DNA from: Paenibacillus sp. JNUCC-31
GTDB lineage: Bacteria > Bacillota > Bacilli > Paenibacillales > Paenibacillaceae
Length of the DNA: 64,000 nt
Assembly: GCF_014844075.1 (NCBI RefSeq)
Contig: NZ_CP062165.1
Span: forward strand, 1,984,001-2,048,000
Reading direction: 5' to 3'
Below are positions 36,273 through 47,769 of the stretch, one piece after another. The position numbers and the translations under genes were made by a program. The notes below the pieces were generated by a model. It made no database searches and was not told the origin of the DNA. It saw nothing but the letters and a program-made list of their open reading frames with translations. Numbering within the stretch: the stretch's first letter is position 1; the number at the start of each line of letters is the position of its first letter.

Positions 36273-37378
36273 CTGGCGTTCCTCCTATAGGCCACTTCGA
36301 CACGGGAAAGCAAGCGGGCTTGCGAATGATTTCCGCCCATTTCCAGCCAGGTTGCCAGCGCCTCCAGGTGGTCCCCGATGATCAATCTGGCGACTTCGTT
36401 GCCGCTGCCCATATTGGTGGAACGCAGACGATTGGAACGAATGACATCCACTTGACTTGGTGCAGTTACTTTTAATCCATGCTGGATGGCAAGGCTTTGC
36501 GCCTTGGGGGGCACGGCCAGCGCCTCCGGTTTTACGATCTGGATCATGTTACGCGAGAGGGCATGAGGTACAGCCGTCAGCGAGTTGGAACCCAGATCCG
36601 ATCGGTTCAATACCCGGTTAAGATAAGCTTTGATCCGGCTCACTTCATCCTGGCGGGCAAAGGGAGGCAAAAGGGAGGTTAGGTTGTTCAGTGCCACATC
36701 ATCTCCCCGGTCGACCGCATACAAGAACGGAGCAAGTTGCTCCGCCGGGACGACCATATCCCCATCCACAAAGAGAAGGATGTCCGCCTCCGTCATTTTG
36801 GCCCCCAGTGCTCGGCCCACATCATGTCCAGCCCGATCTGGTTCATACACCAGTGTAACGCCAGGCTGTTCCAACACCTGGGTTAGACTATTGTCGGTTG
36901 TTCCGTTTAATACCACAATGATATCCTTCAAAGGTAAACGTTTCAGTTGTGCTAACACTTGCCCCAGCGTAAGTTCCTCATTACAGGCACAGACTACCGC
37001 AGCAGCAGATTGATGAAGGGCAAGGGGAACGATATTCAATGAACGCCCTGAAGCATGAGCATAACCCTGCATAAAGGCTTTCCCCGCCTGCATGGCTGCG
37101 CTATAGCTTCTTAGCTCCGCCGAGATCTTTGCTTCATGCTCCTGCCAAGCCCAACGCGCATGTTGTTCAATGGATTCATTATTTTCCAGTGTCTTGTGTC
37201 CCGCTGCTAGACCTGCTTTCCATATTTCATGCAGTACGAAGCTTCTCGCTGCGGGCTTGCTCGTTGCTGCACTCTTTATCGGGGATTTGGTCAGAACCCT
37301 CCTGCCCTTGGTTCTGTTCCGGGTTGTTCGTCTGTTTACTGTCCGTTGACGACGGACACCCCCTGAACGCCCCTTCAT
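36269..37378 (-). CDS. GT2-like glycosyltransferase with basic N-terminal tail
   Basis: 369 residues. The first ~45 are very basic (GGVRRQRTVNRRTTRNRTKG), followed by a ~70-residue linker containing MQAGKAFMQGYAHASG. The GT2 domain follows (~115-330) with AAVVCACNEELTLGQVL, IVVLNGTTDNS, GHDVGRALGAKM and DILLFVDGDMVV. ATG 37378 has GGAGGTGAGG upstream; an ATG at 37402 is less well placed. Its GT domain resembles that of the next upstream gene, suggesting duplication. Confidence 0.82.
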   Translation of the reverse strand: MKGRSGGVRRQRTVNRRTTRNRTKGRRVLTKSPIKSAATSKPAARSFVLHEIWKAGLAAGHKTLENNESIEQHARWAWQEHEAKISAELRSYSAAMQAGKAFMQGYAHASGRSLNIVPLALHQSAAAVVCACNEELTLGQVLAQLKRLPLKDIIVVLNGTTDNSLTQVLEQPGVTLVYEPDRAGHDVGRALGAKMTEADILLFVDGDMVVPAEQLAPFLYAVDRGDDVALNNLTSLLPPFARQDEVSRIKAYLNRVLNRSDLGSNSLTAVPHALSRNMIQIVKPEALAVPPKAQSLAIQHGLKVTAPSQVDVIRSNRLRSTNMGSGNEVARLIIGDHLEALATWLEMGGNHSQARLLSRVEVAYRRNAR

Positions 37379-37451
37379 TTCCTCACCTCCAGCATTCTGC
37401 ATCTTTTGACGTGTCGCTTTCTGGATTTATGCAAAATACTCATGTGCATGC

Positions 37452-38402
37452 TCACCTTATCAAGCTGCGAACACGCTGCAGATCGGAATGTCCTCCGCGT
37501 GGGCCCAGCTTATCGGTAATCCACCGGATTGCGGTCAGATGATCATTCCATACCACTTGACTGAGCAGATCGGGCCCTCCGCGTCTCTTGACTCGCACCG
37601 GATTCATTTTGCCTACAGGCACATGATGAACGGCACGTACCTCCAACCCGCCAGTCACAGCCATTGCATGGGCCAGCGGTGGCGTCTCCAGAGTATCCGC
37701 ACCGATTACCTCAAGTGCCCTGCGACTTAATGCATGCGGAATGGCGGTCATGGAAGCTCCTTTCAGATCGGGTCTCGCAAGCATGCTATTCAGGGCATGT
37801 TTAGCCTCGACCACAGGGTGAACAGGGATACGCGTAACCGGACCGTCATAATCATTAAGCGCGACATCCGTCCCATCCAGAATTGCCCTTACATAAGGCG
37901 CCAGATGTTCTGCCGAAATGGGTATGTCTGCATCCGTAAACAACAGCACCCTGCCCCGAGCCGCCGCTGCACCGACCCGCCGTCCTCCATCATGTCCCAG
38001 TGCTTCTGTATAACGAAGCACCTGTGCCCCCGCCCTTCTTGCAACTGCTGCTGTCCCGTCCGTTGAACCGTTAACAACAACAAGCACTTCCGAATCACGG
38101 CATATACGCAGCGCCTGACGAACGACCGCACCAATGGTCCGTTCTTCATTCATGGCAGGTATAACAACCGAAAGCATGGGCTGATGCGAGTTTGCCGATC
38201 CCTGCACGAGTGTATCTCTCATGGCATGTTCCGCTCCGAGCTCTGGCCAATCTGCAAGTTCCACGGGTGGAATCACGTACTTATAGGCCTTTGTACCCTT
38301 TTTGTATGCAGATTTCAAACGACGTTTCTTTACTTGTGCCTTTCTTTGTACCCGATTCGATTTGGATGCATAAAAAGCAGTATTACGGCGTTTTTGCAAC
38401 AC
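37452..38402 (-). CDS. GT2-like glycosyltransferase with basic N-terminus
   Basis: 316 residues. A basic N-terminal stretch (SNRVQRKAQVKKRRLKSAYK) precedes a GT2 domain with LSVVIPAMNEERTIGAVV, VVVNGSTDGTAAVARRAG, LGHDGGRRVGAAAARG and VLLFTDADIPI. This DADI-type motif resembles dolichol-phosphate-sugar synthase-like transferases. No ATG has a ribosome site. GGGAGG is followed five bases later by GTG (38402) and eight bases later by TTG (38399); either may start translation. It is the first gene of the glycosyltransferase cluster. Confidence 0.8.
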   Translation of the reverse strand: MLQKRRNTAFYASKSNRVQRKAQVKKRRLKSAYKKGTKAYKYVIPPVELADWPELGAEHAMRDTLVQGSANSHQPMLSVVIPAMNEERTIGAVVRQALRICRDSEVLVVVNGSTDGTAAVARRAGAQVLRYTEALGHDGGRRVGAAAARGRVLLFTDADIPISAEHLAPYVRAILDGTDVALNDYDGPVTRIPVHPVVEAKHALNSMLARPDLKGASMTAIPHALSRRALEVIGADTLETPPLAHAMAVTGGLEVRAVHHVPVGKMNPVRVKRRGGPDLLSQVVWNDHLTAIRWITDKLGPRGGHSDLQRVRSLIR

Positions 38403-40710
<2,308 letters not shown>

Positions 40711-40793
40711 AAATAATCATTGCATGTGTTTGCACTCATCTTAAACCGTTCAGGCACCCCTCACCGTCCGAACGGATCGAGCTTATTCATGAA

Positions 40794-40832
40794 TAAAAGC
40801 GGTGTCCCGGACATACCCGGGAACCGCTTTTA
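40794..40832. terminator. Bidirectional terminator between protease and repeat-protein genes
   Basis: The stem AAAAGCGGT..CCCGG / CCGGG.ACCGCTTTT with a 5-base loop has A/T runs on both sides. It serves the converging protease gene (+) and giant repeat gene (-). Confidence 0.85.
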
Positions 40833-40842
40833 ACATTTTGCA

Positions 40843-43800
40843 TCATTCGATTTTATATATGGAAGGTCCGGCGGCAATCCATGACAATAATCCGTACGTG
40901 TGTGTGCATCCTGTCGCGCGAGACACTTCCAGTACCGCTTCGTCTTCACTCTGGGAGAGAAGAGACACCTGAAATCCCCGATCAGTACACATGGCGACAA
41001 TCACATAATGCTCCGAACTAAATGACTCCTCAAAGGCTACTGTCACTTCCACGCATGCTTCATCCTCTGGCAGTACAAATGCCTCCATGCCGAACTGCTG
41101 TACAACAGGCTGACGACTCACACTGCGCACAGGCTGGAATGCCAGATGTTTGGGCTGAACCGACCCGGATTGCAGTTGACTGCTGCCCACTGCATCATCA
41201 CACAGATGTTCCTGTGTAATCGATTGTTCACTCCATATAAACTCCGTAGTTCCACCGATCCCCTGTGTCAATTCAAGCGGTGATTGCTGTGTCTGAACTA
41301 TCTCCTCTGTCGTCGTCACTGAAGCAGCTGCCAATGATTCTCCAAGTGGGTCCGTTTGGGATGACTGCTCTTGTTGTCCCTCCAGCTCCTGATTCGATGT
41401 CTGGTGAATTTCTGTTTCCTCCAGACCAGCACCGGGCAATGCCTCGACCAGGTCCTGCTGTGAAGGCTGTACTGCTTCGCTCTCTGTCTGAAGCAATGCT
41501 TCTTGTCTTTTGATCGCTGCCAGCTGCTCCAGCGTTTCTCCACTGAACTGGCGAATCGCATTCCATATCTCTTCGCTCAAATGCGCCGGACCTACAATCC
41601 CCGCATTCAAGTGATCGGATGTAATACTTTGTTCACTCAGTTTGCTGCCATCGATGGCGCGGTCAGCAAGATGCGCGGATGTTATCGCGCCGTCGGCCAA
41701 TTTGCTACCGTTTACACTGCCGTCGGCCAATTTAGCACTCGTGACTGCCCCATTTTGCAGATGGACCCCGCTTACTGCTTCTTCTTCCAGATGGGTTGTG
41801 CGGATACTGCGTTCTTGAATATGATCCGCAAGGATCGTTCCATCCTGAATATGCCGGGATTGCACACTTTTGTCTGCCATGTGGACAGCCGTTACCGCTC
41901 CTTCAAGCAACTTGCTGCTGTTTACACAGCCGTCGGCCAGTTTGGCACTTGTTATGGAACCATTGTGCAGGTGAATCGCACTTACCGATTCCGCTTTGAG
42001 GTGGGAGATCCCAATACTGCGTTCTTGAATATGGTCGGCATGAATCGCTCTCTCCTGGATATGACGGGATTGCACACTTCCATTTGCAATATGGACATCC
42101 ATCACCGCATCTTCAAGCAGTTTGCTGCTGCTCACACTGCCATCGGCCAGTTTGGCAGTCGTTATAGACCCATTTTGCAGATGAACCGCATTTACGGCTT
42201 CCTCTTCCAGGTGGGACGTGCCAATGCTGTGCTCCTGAATATGGTCAGCAAGGATCGCTCCCTCCTGAATATGACGGGACTGCACACTTTCCGATGCGAT
42301 ATGAACCCCCGATACCGCATCTTCAAGCAATTTGCTGCCGTTTATGCTGCCGTCGGCCAGTTTGCCACTCGTTACGGACCCATTTTGCAGATGAACCGCA
42401 CTTACGGCTTCCTCTTCCAGCTGGGCTGTGCCTATGCTTCGCTCCTGAATATGCCCCGCATGAATGGCACCTGCCTGAATATGCCCGGATTGCACACTTT
42501 CGGGTGCGATATGAATTCCCGATACCGTACCTTCTAGTAACTTGCTGCCGTTTATACTGCGGTCCGCCAGTTTGGCACTCGTAACCGATCCATTTTGCAG
42601 ATGGATTGCACTTACTGACTCCTCTTCCAAATGGACGGTGCCAATGCTTCGCTCTTGAATATGCTCAGCAAAGATGGCCCCCTCCTGAATATGACGAGAT
42701 TGCACACTTTCGTCTGCAATGTGAATATCCGATACCGCTCCTTCAAGCAACTTGCTGCCATTTACACTGCCGTCAGCCAACTTGGCACTTGTTACAGATC
42801 CATTTTGCAGATGAATCGCACTTACGGCTTCCTCTTCCAGGTGTAATGTGCCAATGCTTCGCTCCTGAATATGGTCAGCATGGACCGCTCCTTCCTGGAT
42901 ATGGCGGGACTGTACACTTTCCGATGCGATATGAACCCCCGATACCGCATCTTCAAGCAATTTGCTGCCGTTTATGCTGCCGTCGGCCAGTTTGACACTC
43001 GTTACAGACCCATTCTGCAGATGAACGGCACTTACGGCTTCCTCTTCCAAATGGAATGTGCCAATGCTTCGCTCCTGAATATGGTCAGCATGGATGGACC
43101 CTTCCTGAATATGACCGGATTGCACGCTTTCGGATGCGATATGGATCCCCGATACCGTGCCTTCGAGCAGTTTGCTGCCGTTTATACTGCCTTCCGCCAG
43201 TTTGTCACTCGTTACAGACCCATTTTGCAAATGAACCGTACTTACTGACTCCTCATCCAGATGAATTGAGCCAATGCTGCACTCTTGAATATGATCAGCA
43301 AGGATTGCTCCTTCTTGGATATGGCGGGTTTGCACACTTTCGTCTGCAATGTGGACAGACGATACTGTCCCTGCGGCTAATTTGCTGCCATCCACACTAC
43401 CACTCGCAAGTTTGGAGCGTGTTACAGATTCATCCTGTAATATAATCGTACTTACCGCTTCTTCTTCCAGATGAGACGTTCCGATACTGCGTTCATGGAT
43501 ATGATGAGGAAGAATCTCACCATCTTGAATATGACGGGAATGTACAGCTCCTTGCTGCAGGTGAACCGCACTTGTCGACTCTGCCTGGAGATGCAAACCA
43601 CTGATTAAACCTGGCTGAAGATGAGCCGCTGTAATGGATAAAGGTGCCAGGTGGTCTGTTTCGACAGATCCAGGTGCCAAGTGATGGGATGTAACCACCT
43701 GTTCAGCAATATGCTCCTCCTGAATGATGGCTGCCCTCAGATGCTGTGAGTTGACTACATGAGCTCCCAAATGATCAGACTTCACGCTTCCTTCAGCCAG

Positions 43801-46158
43801 ATGGGCAGATTGTACAACGGATGGCTTCAAGTGCTCGCTACCTACAGCCTCCTGTTGTAACTCTGTCCCGGATACCGAGTCTGCTGTCAAATGATCCGCA
43901 GTTACGGAACCACGCCGCAGTTTGTTGCCCGTAATACTCCCATCAGCAAATAATTCCGGTGAACGTACTTCCTCCGACAAATGTTCCAGTGAAACGGCAT
44001 GCTGCTTCAGGTGATACCCGCGAATGGTTCCTGCTGGAATATGTTTGGCGTTAATGCTTTCTGCCATAATCTTGGAAGAAGTCACGCTGCCGTCTGCCAG
44101 TTTGGCTGACGTAACAGCAAAATCCGCCAGTTTATCCGTGGCAACACTCTCTGGTGAGAGCTTAGGGGAGGTAATCGCATGATCTGTCAGATGAGGCGGA
44201 AAAATGGACCCGCCAGCCATCTGGACTGAAGTTACACTACCAGGAGCCAATTTGTCTGTTGTGACTGCCGCCCGTGCAATAGCATCTGTTTCAACACTGC
44301 CCGGCTGAAGATGAGGTACACCTACGGCATGTTCTGTCAGGTGCTCCGATTTCACTGCATAAGGTCTTAGGGCCTCGGAACCCACGCTGCCTGGAGCCAG
44401 ATGTGTACCTGTAACTCCACCGCTCGCAAGATGCGAGGATACGACACTTCCCGGGGCAAGTGCTCTGCTGCTAACCGAAGCCGTTCCAAGTTTTTCTGTT
44501 GTCACACTTCCATCCGCTAGCTTGGCGTCTGTAACTGCAGCATCCTGCAATTCATACGTACCTACAGCTGACTCTGCCAGATGCTGCTCAGATACCACGC
44601 CATCTGCGATAGCGTCACCGGACACACTTCCGGTAGACAGATGAGTTGCCTCGATGCTTCCACTTGCAATGTGAATGGAATGAATTGCGGAATTGTCCAC
44701 ATGTACCGGTGTGATTCCCCGATTCGCTATGTGTTCCCCACGAATGGACCCTTTCGCAAGATGTTTGCCCTGTACAGCTTCATCCGCAATTTTGGAAGAA
44801 ATGACGCTCTGATCAGAAATTTTGGAGGCCGTAATCGACTGTTCCAGCAATTTTGCTGTTCCAACCGACTGATCTGCCAGTTTGCTGCTGGTTACGGCAC
44901 CGTCCGTCAAATGTTCAGTGCCCACTTCTCCATTGCCAATCTGCTCCTTGCCAACTGCATAAGCGCGAATCTGGCTTGAACCGATCGAACCGTCCAGCAG
45001 ATGTCTTCCGCTCAGCGAACCCTCAGCTAAATGTCTTGTTTGTATGGATCCATCCTCGATCTGGTCACTTCCAATACTACCAATAGATAGTTGTGAACGA
45101 CCGACAGACCCATCTGCCAGATGTGTCTGTTTAACAGCACCTGCCTGAATATGGTGAGACTCGATGGATTGTTCTTCGATTTTGCTGCCTGTGACAGCAC
45201 CTTCACGAATTTTGGATGTAGTCACCGCATCGTCAGCCAGCTTGGAGGTATGCACAGCTCCTCCGGTGAGATGCCTTGTATCCACGGCGCTAATCGCGAT
45301 CTTGTCTCCGGTTACGGCATGATTCTTGATTAATTCTTCCGTAACCAGCATGCGGCTGAGATGTCTTGTGCTGATGGAACCGTCGGCAATTTTGGCCGAA
45401 TCGATGACCTGGTTGCCAAGCTTCTGGGAAGTAATACTGCCATCTCTGATTTTTTCACCGGCAATCGAAGCATTTCGTATTTTGTGACCGGACACGGAAC
45501 CGTCAATCAGGTGCTCCTCGGATACAGAAGCTTCCGCAAGTTTCGCGGAAACAATGGCACCGTCTGCAATGTGAATGCTGGTCACCGCATAATCCTGCAA
45601 CGCTTCACTGCCGACCGCATCCGGTTTCAGCTTGGAGGCATCCACAGAGAAAGGGGCCAGTTTGCTCTCCGTAACAGCAAATTCACTTAAGTCATCTGTG
45701 TAGATAAAGTGCCCGGTGTGACCCGGCATCTGATTCTGATTCAGGATCTTCAACCGATCCTGGGTTGCTGTTTCCTGCTTGTTAATGTCCTGCTCTTCTT
45801 CCAGAACTAGCGGAGCCACGCTGCTGACCTGAATCTGCTTTTCCGGGCTACCTGGCGTCTCAACGACTTCCTCGCCATCAGACTCTACGGGTTCCGGCTT
45901 GATGATTTTGGATACGATCTCCAGGTCTTCCAGCTCGTTCGTTGAAGCCGGCAGCTCTGTTGATTCGAATAGAAATTCTTCTGATTCCTGAATGGCCTGC
46001 GAATCCCGTTTATTTGCATTCAAGCGTTCTTCCCTATTCGAAGTGAAACCTGAGTTCATTGTGTCTGACCGTCGATTATTCTGATCAAGTTCCTTAAATT
46101 TGGGACTCACATGCCGCAGTTTCGGCGTAGGAACCTTCTTATTGCCTTTTTTACTCAT
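40843..46158 (-). CDS. Giant decapeptide-repeat protein, probable spore-surface filament
   Basis: 1771 residues, no signal peptide. A charged N-terminal region (~1-150; basic start MSKKGNKKVPTPKLRH, then Glu-rich) is followed by about 137 tandem decapeptides of the form (D/E)-G-S-(V/I)-x-x-x-(H/K)-(L/I)-x, for example DGSVTSSKLA and QERSIGTVHL. A Gln/Glu-rich linker, three more decapeptides (QSGSVQPKHL) and an ~85-residue C-terminal domain ending LLSWIAAGPSIYKIE follow. Such repeats resemble phage tail-fibre shafts (trimeric beta-structure). Nearness to glycosyltransferases and a YheC/D-type protein suggests a glycosylated, mother-cell-made spore-surface protein; this is inference. Start ATG 46158 follows AAGGAG. 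Confidence 0.75.
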   Translation of the reverse strand: MSKKGNKKVPTPKLRHVSPKFKELDQNNRRSDTMNSGFTSNREERLNANKRDSQAIQESEEFLFESTELPASTNELEDLEIVSKIIKPEPVESDGEEVVETPGSPEKQIQVSSVAPLVLEEEQDINKQETATQDRLKILNQNQMPGHTGHFIYTDDLSEFAVTESKLAPFSVDASKLKPDAVGSEALQDYAVTSIHIADGAIVSAKLAEASVSEEHLIDGSVSGHKIRNASIAGEKIRDGSITSQKLGNQVIDSAKIADGSISTRHLSRMLVTEELIKNHAVTGDKIAISAVDTRHLTGGAVHTSKLADDAVTTSKIREGAVTGSKIEEQSIESHHIQAGAVKQTHLADGSVGRSQLSIGSIGSDQIEDGSIQTRHLAEGSLSGRHLLDGSIGSSQIRAYAVGKEQIGNGEVGTEHLTDGAVTSSKLADQSVGTAKLLEQSITASKISDQSVISSKIADEAVQGKHLAKGSIRGEHIANRGITPVHVDNSAIHSIHIASGSIEATHLSTGSVSGDAIADGVVSEQHLAESAVGTYELQDAAVTDAKLADGSVTTEKLGTASVSSRALAPGSVVSSHLASGGVTGTHLAPGSVGSEALRPYAVKSEHLTEHAVGVPHLQPGSVETDAIARAAVTTDKLAPGSVTSVQMAGGSIFPPHLTDHAITSPKLSPESVATDKLADFAVTSAKLADGSVTSSKIMAESINAKHIPAGTIRGYHLKQHAVSLEHLSEEVRSPELFADGSITGNKLRRGSVTADHLTADSVSGTELQQEAVGSEHLKPSVVQSAHLAEGSVKSDHLGAHVVNSQHLRAAIIQEEHIAEQVVTSHHLAPGSVETDHLAPLSITAAHLQPGLISGLHLQAESTSAVHLQQGAVHSRHIQDGEILPHHIHERSIGTSHLEEEAVSTIILQDESVTRSKLASGSVDGSKLAAGTVSSVHIADESVQTRHIQEGAILADHIQECSIGSIHLDEESVSTVHLQNGSVTSDKLAEGSINGSKLLEGTVSGIHIASESVQSGHIQEGSIHADHIQERSIGTFHLEEEAVSAVHLQNGSVTSVKLADGSINGSKLLEDAVSGVHIASESVQSRHIQEGAVHADHIQERSIGTLHLEEEAVSAIHLQNGSVTSAKLADGSVNGSKLLEGAVSDIHIADESVQSRHIQEGAIFAEHIQERSIGTVHLEEESVSAIHLQNGSVTSAKLADRSINGSKLLEGTVSGIHIAPESVQSGHIQAGAIHAGHIQERSIGTAQLEEEAVSAVHLQNGSVTSGKLADGSINGSKLLEDAVSGVHIASESVQSRHIQEGAILADHIQEHSIGTSHLEEEAVNAVHLQNGSITTAKLADGSVSSSKLLEDAVMDVHIANGSVQSRHIQERAIHADHIQERSIGISHLKAESVSAIHLHNGSITSAKLADGCVNSSKLLEGAVTAVHMADKSVQSRHIQDGTILADHIQERSIRTTHLEEEAVSGVHLQNGAVTSAKLADGSVNGSKLADGAITSAHLADRAIDGSKLSEQSITSDHLNAGIVGPAHLSEEIWNAIRQFSGETLEQLAAIKRQEALLQTESEAVQPSQQDLVEALPGAGLEETEIHQTSNQELEGQQEQSSQTDPLGESLAAASVTTTEEIVQTQQSPLELTQGIGGTTEFIWSEQSITQEHLCDDAVGSSQLQSGSVQPKHLAFQPVRSVSRQPVVQQFGMEAFVLPEDEACVEVTVAFEESFSSEHYVIVAMCTDRGFQVSLLSQSEDEAVLEVSRATGCTHTYGLLSWIAAGPSIYKIE
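41580..45705 (-). repeat. Tandem 30-bp (decapeptide) repeat array within coding sequence
   Basis: About 4.1 kb of in-frame, diverged 30-base units (roughly 137), each encoding one decapeptide. The frame is kept open throughout, so selection acts on the protein. Confidence 0.9.
41750..43500 (-). repeat. Higher-order 210-bp repeat (nine units)
   Basis: Within the array, seven decapeptides form a 70-residue super-unit (EEEAVSAIHL ... QERSIGTVHL) repeated nine times with high identity. The recurring HLEEE codons fall every 210 bases from about 43,470 to 41,790. This points to recent segmental duplication. Confidence 0.88.
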
Positions 46159-46553
46159 GCAACTAGCTCCTTCCTCTGACGTTCGTCTCCGGCATCATAT
46201 GCTCCAGTCTGGGCATCTGCCACTGCATTTCCTGACTTTTGCCGAACTACAGCCCTTGGATGTACAAGGTTCAACATGTGTATTGACGAACCGTAGAGGT
46301 GAAATAGGCTGTACACGTACGCAGATGTAAGGCGGCTGTCCACGCCTTCGTCCCGGAAATGTCATACGATATGATATAAGCATTTTGCATAGATCCATAT
46401 GATGCAAAATGGCTGGGTACGAGAACATGTCGGTGCATTTCAATGCATCATGATTCCGGTCTGCGTTATCGTGATGTCCAATCATGCGGTGACAGACCGG
46501 CATTCCATGAATGGACGATCCATGGTCGCGATAACATTGAAGGAGGAACGGTC
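46159..46553. promoter_or_regulatory. Intergenic region between divergent repeat-protein and yheC/D-type genes
   Basis: No gene seen. Near 46,380-46,412 an inverted repeat (GCATTTTGCAT ... ATGATGCAAAATG) lies upstream of the YheC/D-type gene. A related TGCAAAATACTCA motif occurs before the glycosyltransferase gene starting at 37378 and before the AraC gene. CATACGATA (46363) resembles a sporulation-sigma -10 (CATANNNTA), without a clear -35. Confidence 0.35.
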
Positions 46554-47684
46554 ATGCTACAAGAAACGATCGGCATTATGTTCGATTCACGCATGTACCG
46601 GGGGATACCGGCCGGAAGGACCGGTCAGGAATCACTCGCGAATTACGAACGGGCCGCAGCCTGTTATGGATTAACCCCTTGTTTTTTGCGACTGGAAGAT
46701 ATAGATTCGGACATGAAAACCTGTATTGCCTATGTCAAAAAAGATGGCGTATACGTTCGGCAAAAGATGGCTCTGCCTTCCGTCATTCATAACCGGGCTC
46801 TCCAGCTGCGCCGGGCGGAGCAACACAAGGTGACCCAACTTCTCTTGCAAGGCATTCAGGTATACAATGTACGCAATCGATACCGTAAGGATCATATTCA
46901 CGAGATGCTTCATCAGGATTTCAGTTTGAGGCAGTATCTCCCCCATGCAGTCAAAGCTACTCCGGAAGATTTGGTATACATGATGGAACATTATGATGAC
47001 TTGATTATTAAACCGTGCAGCGGAAGTATCGGACATGGTATTATGCGGATATTTAAGAAAGACGGTCAATGGAAGCTGACCTGTGAGACGAAAGCTTCCC
47101 GCAGAGGATGGGCTACTTTTCGACTCAGCAAAGGACAACTGCCTTCCGCCACCCTGCGACGTATTTTCCGGCATGCCTATCTCATTGAAGAACGCATTCC
47201 ACTGGTACGTTACGAGGGAAGACCGGTCGATCTGCGGGTGTCGGTGCAACGTGGAAGGGATGGTTTGTGGGGAATCACGGGTATGTTCGCCAAGGCTGCG
47301 CCCGCTCATACCTTTGTCACCAATATAGCCCAGGGCGGTAAAGTCATGACGCTGGCTGAAGCACTGGGTACGGTGGAATCCGACATTCATTTACTTGAAC
47401 TGGCTACCAGGATCAGGTCTGTCGCGCTACGGATCGCACAAACGCTGGCTTCAAGCCTGCCACATCTTGCGGACCTTGGTCTTGATCTGGGGATAACCGG
47501 GAACGGGGAGATTTATTTTATCGAATGCAACGGGAGGGATCAGCGCTACGGATTCCGCAAGGCTGGAATGAACGAACATTGGAAAGTCAGCTACCAGCGA
47601 CCTATGGCTTACGGACGTCTGCTGCTGGAGCAGAATTCGCTCATACCACGACAACCGCAGACTTACCATAGGGGCCCGTATTGA
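46554..47684 (+). CDS. YheC/YheD-family ATP-grasp endospore coat-associated protein
   Basis: 376 residues. An ~110-residue N-terminal region leads into an ATP-grasp domain: DHIHEMLHQDFSLRQYLP, DLIIKPCSGSIGHGIMRI (ATP-binding Lys and Gly-rich loop), VDLRVSVQRGRDGLWGITGM and FIECNGRDQRYGF (metal-binding Glu/Asn). It ends in the family-typical KVSYQRPMAYGRLLLE. Homologues YheC/YheD associate with the Bacillus spore coat; the ligated substrate is not known to me. Start ATG 46554 has GGAGG upstream; longer in-frame starts lack a site. Confidence 0.85.
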   Translation: MLQETIGIMFDSRMYRGIPAGRTGQESLANYERAAACYGLTPCFLRLEDIDSDMKTCIAYVKKDGVYVRQKMALPSVIHNRALQLRRAEQHKVTQLLLQGIQVYNVRNRYRKDHIHEMLHQDFSLRQYLPHAVKATPEDLVYMMEHYDDLIIKPCSGSIGHGIMRIFKKDGQWKLTCETKASRRGWATFRLSKGQLPSATLRRIFRHAYLIEERIPLVRYEGRPVDLRVSVQRGRDGLWGITGMFAKAAPAHTFVTNIAQGGKVMTLAEALGTVESDIHLLELATRIRSVALRIAQTLASSLPHLADLGLDLGITGNGEIYFIECNGRDQRYGFRKAGMNEHWKVSYQRPMAYGRLLLEQNSLIPRQPQTYHRGPY

Positions 47685-47769
47685 TTTCGTAAGCATTCTG
47701 TGTCAATATTATGCAGAACGGCCGGTCCTGCCGGCCTTGAAGTTCGCACTAACCCTAAGGGGGATATTC

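Noticed and set aside
31584..38402. Glycosyltransferase cluster as a capsule or O-polysaccharide locus
   Set aside because: No flippase, polymerase, chain-length or export genes are present; the neighbouring repeat protein and YheC/D-type gene fit protein or spore-surface glycosylation better.
41580..45705. Array of regularly spaced short repeats, CRISPR-like at first sight
   Set aside because: The units are 30-base in-frame codon repeats inside one open reading frame, with no constant repeat/variable spacer pattern and no cas genes.
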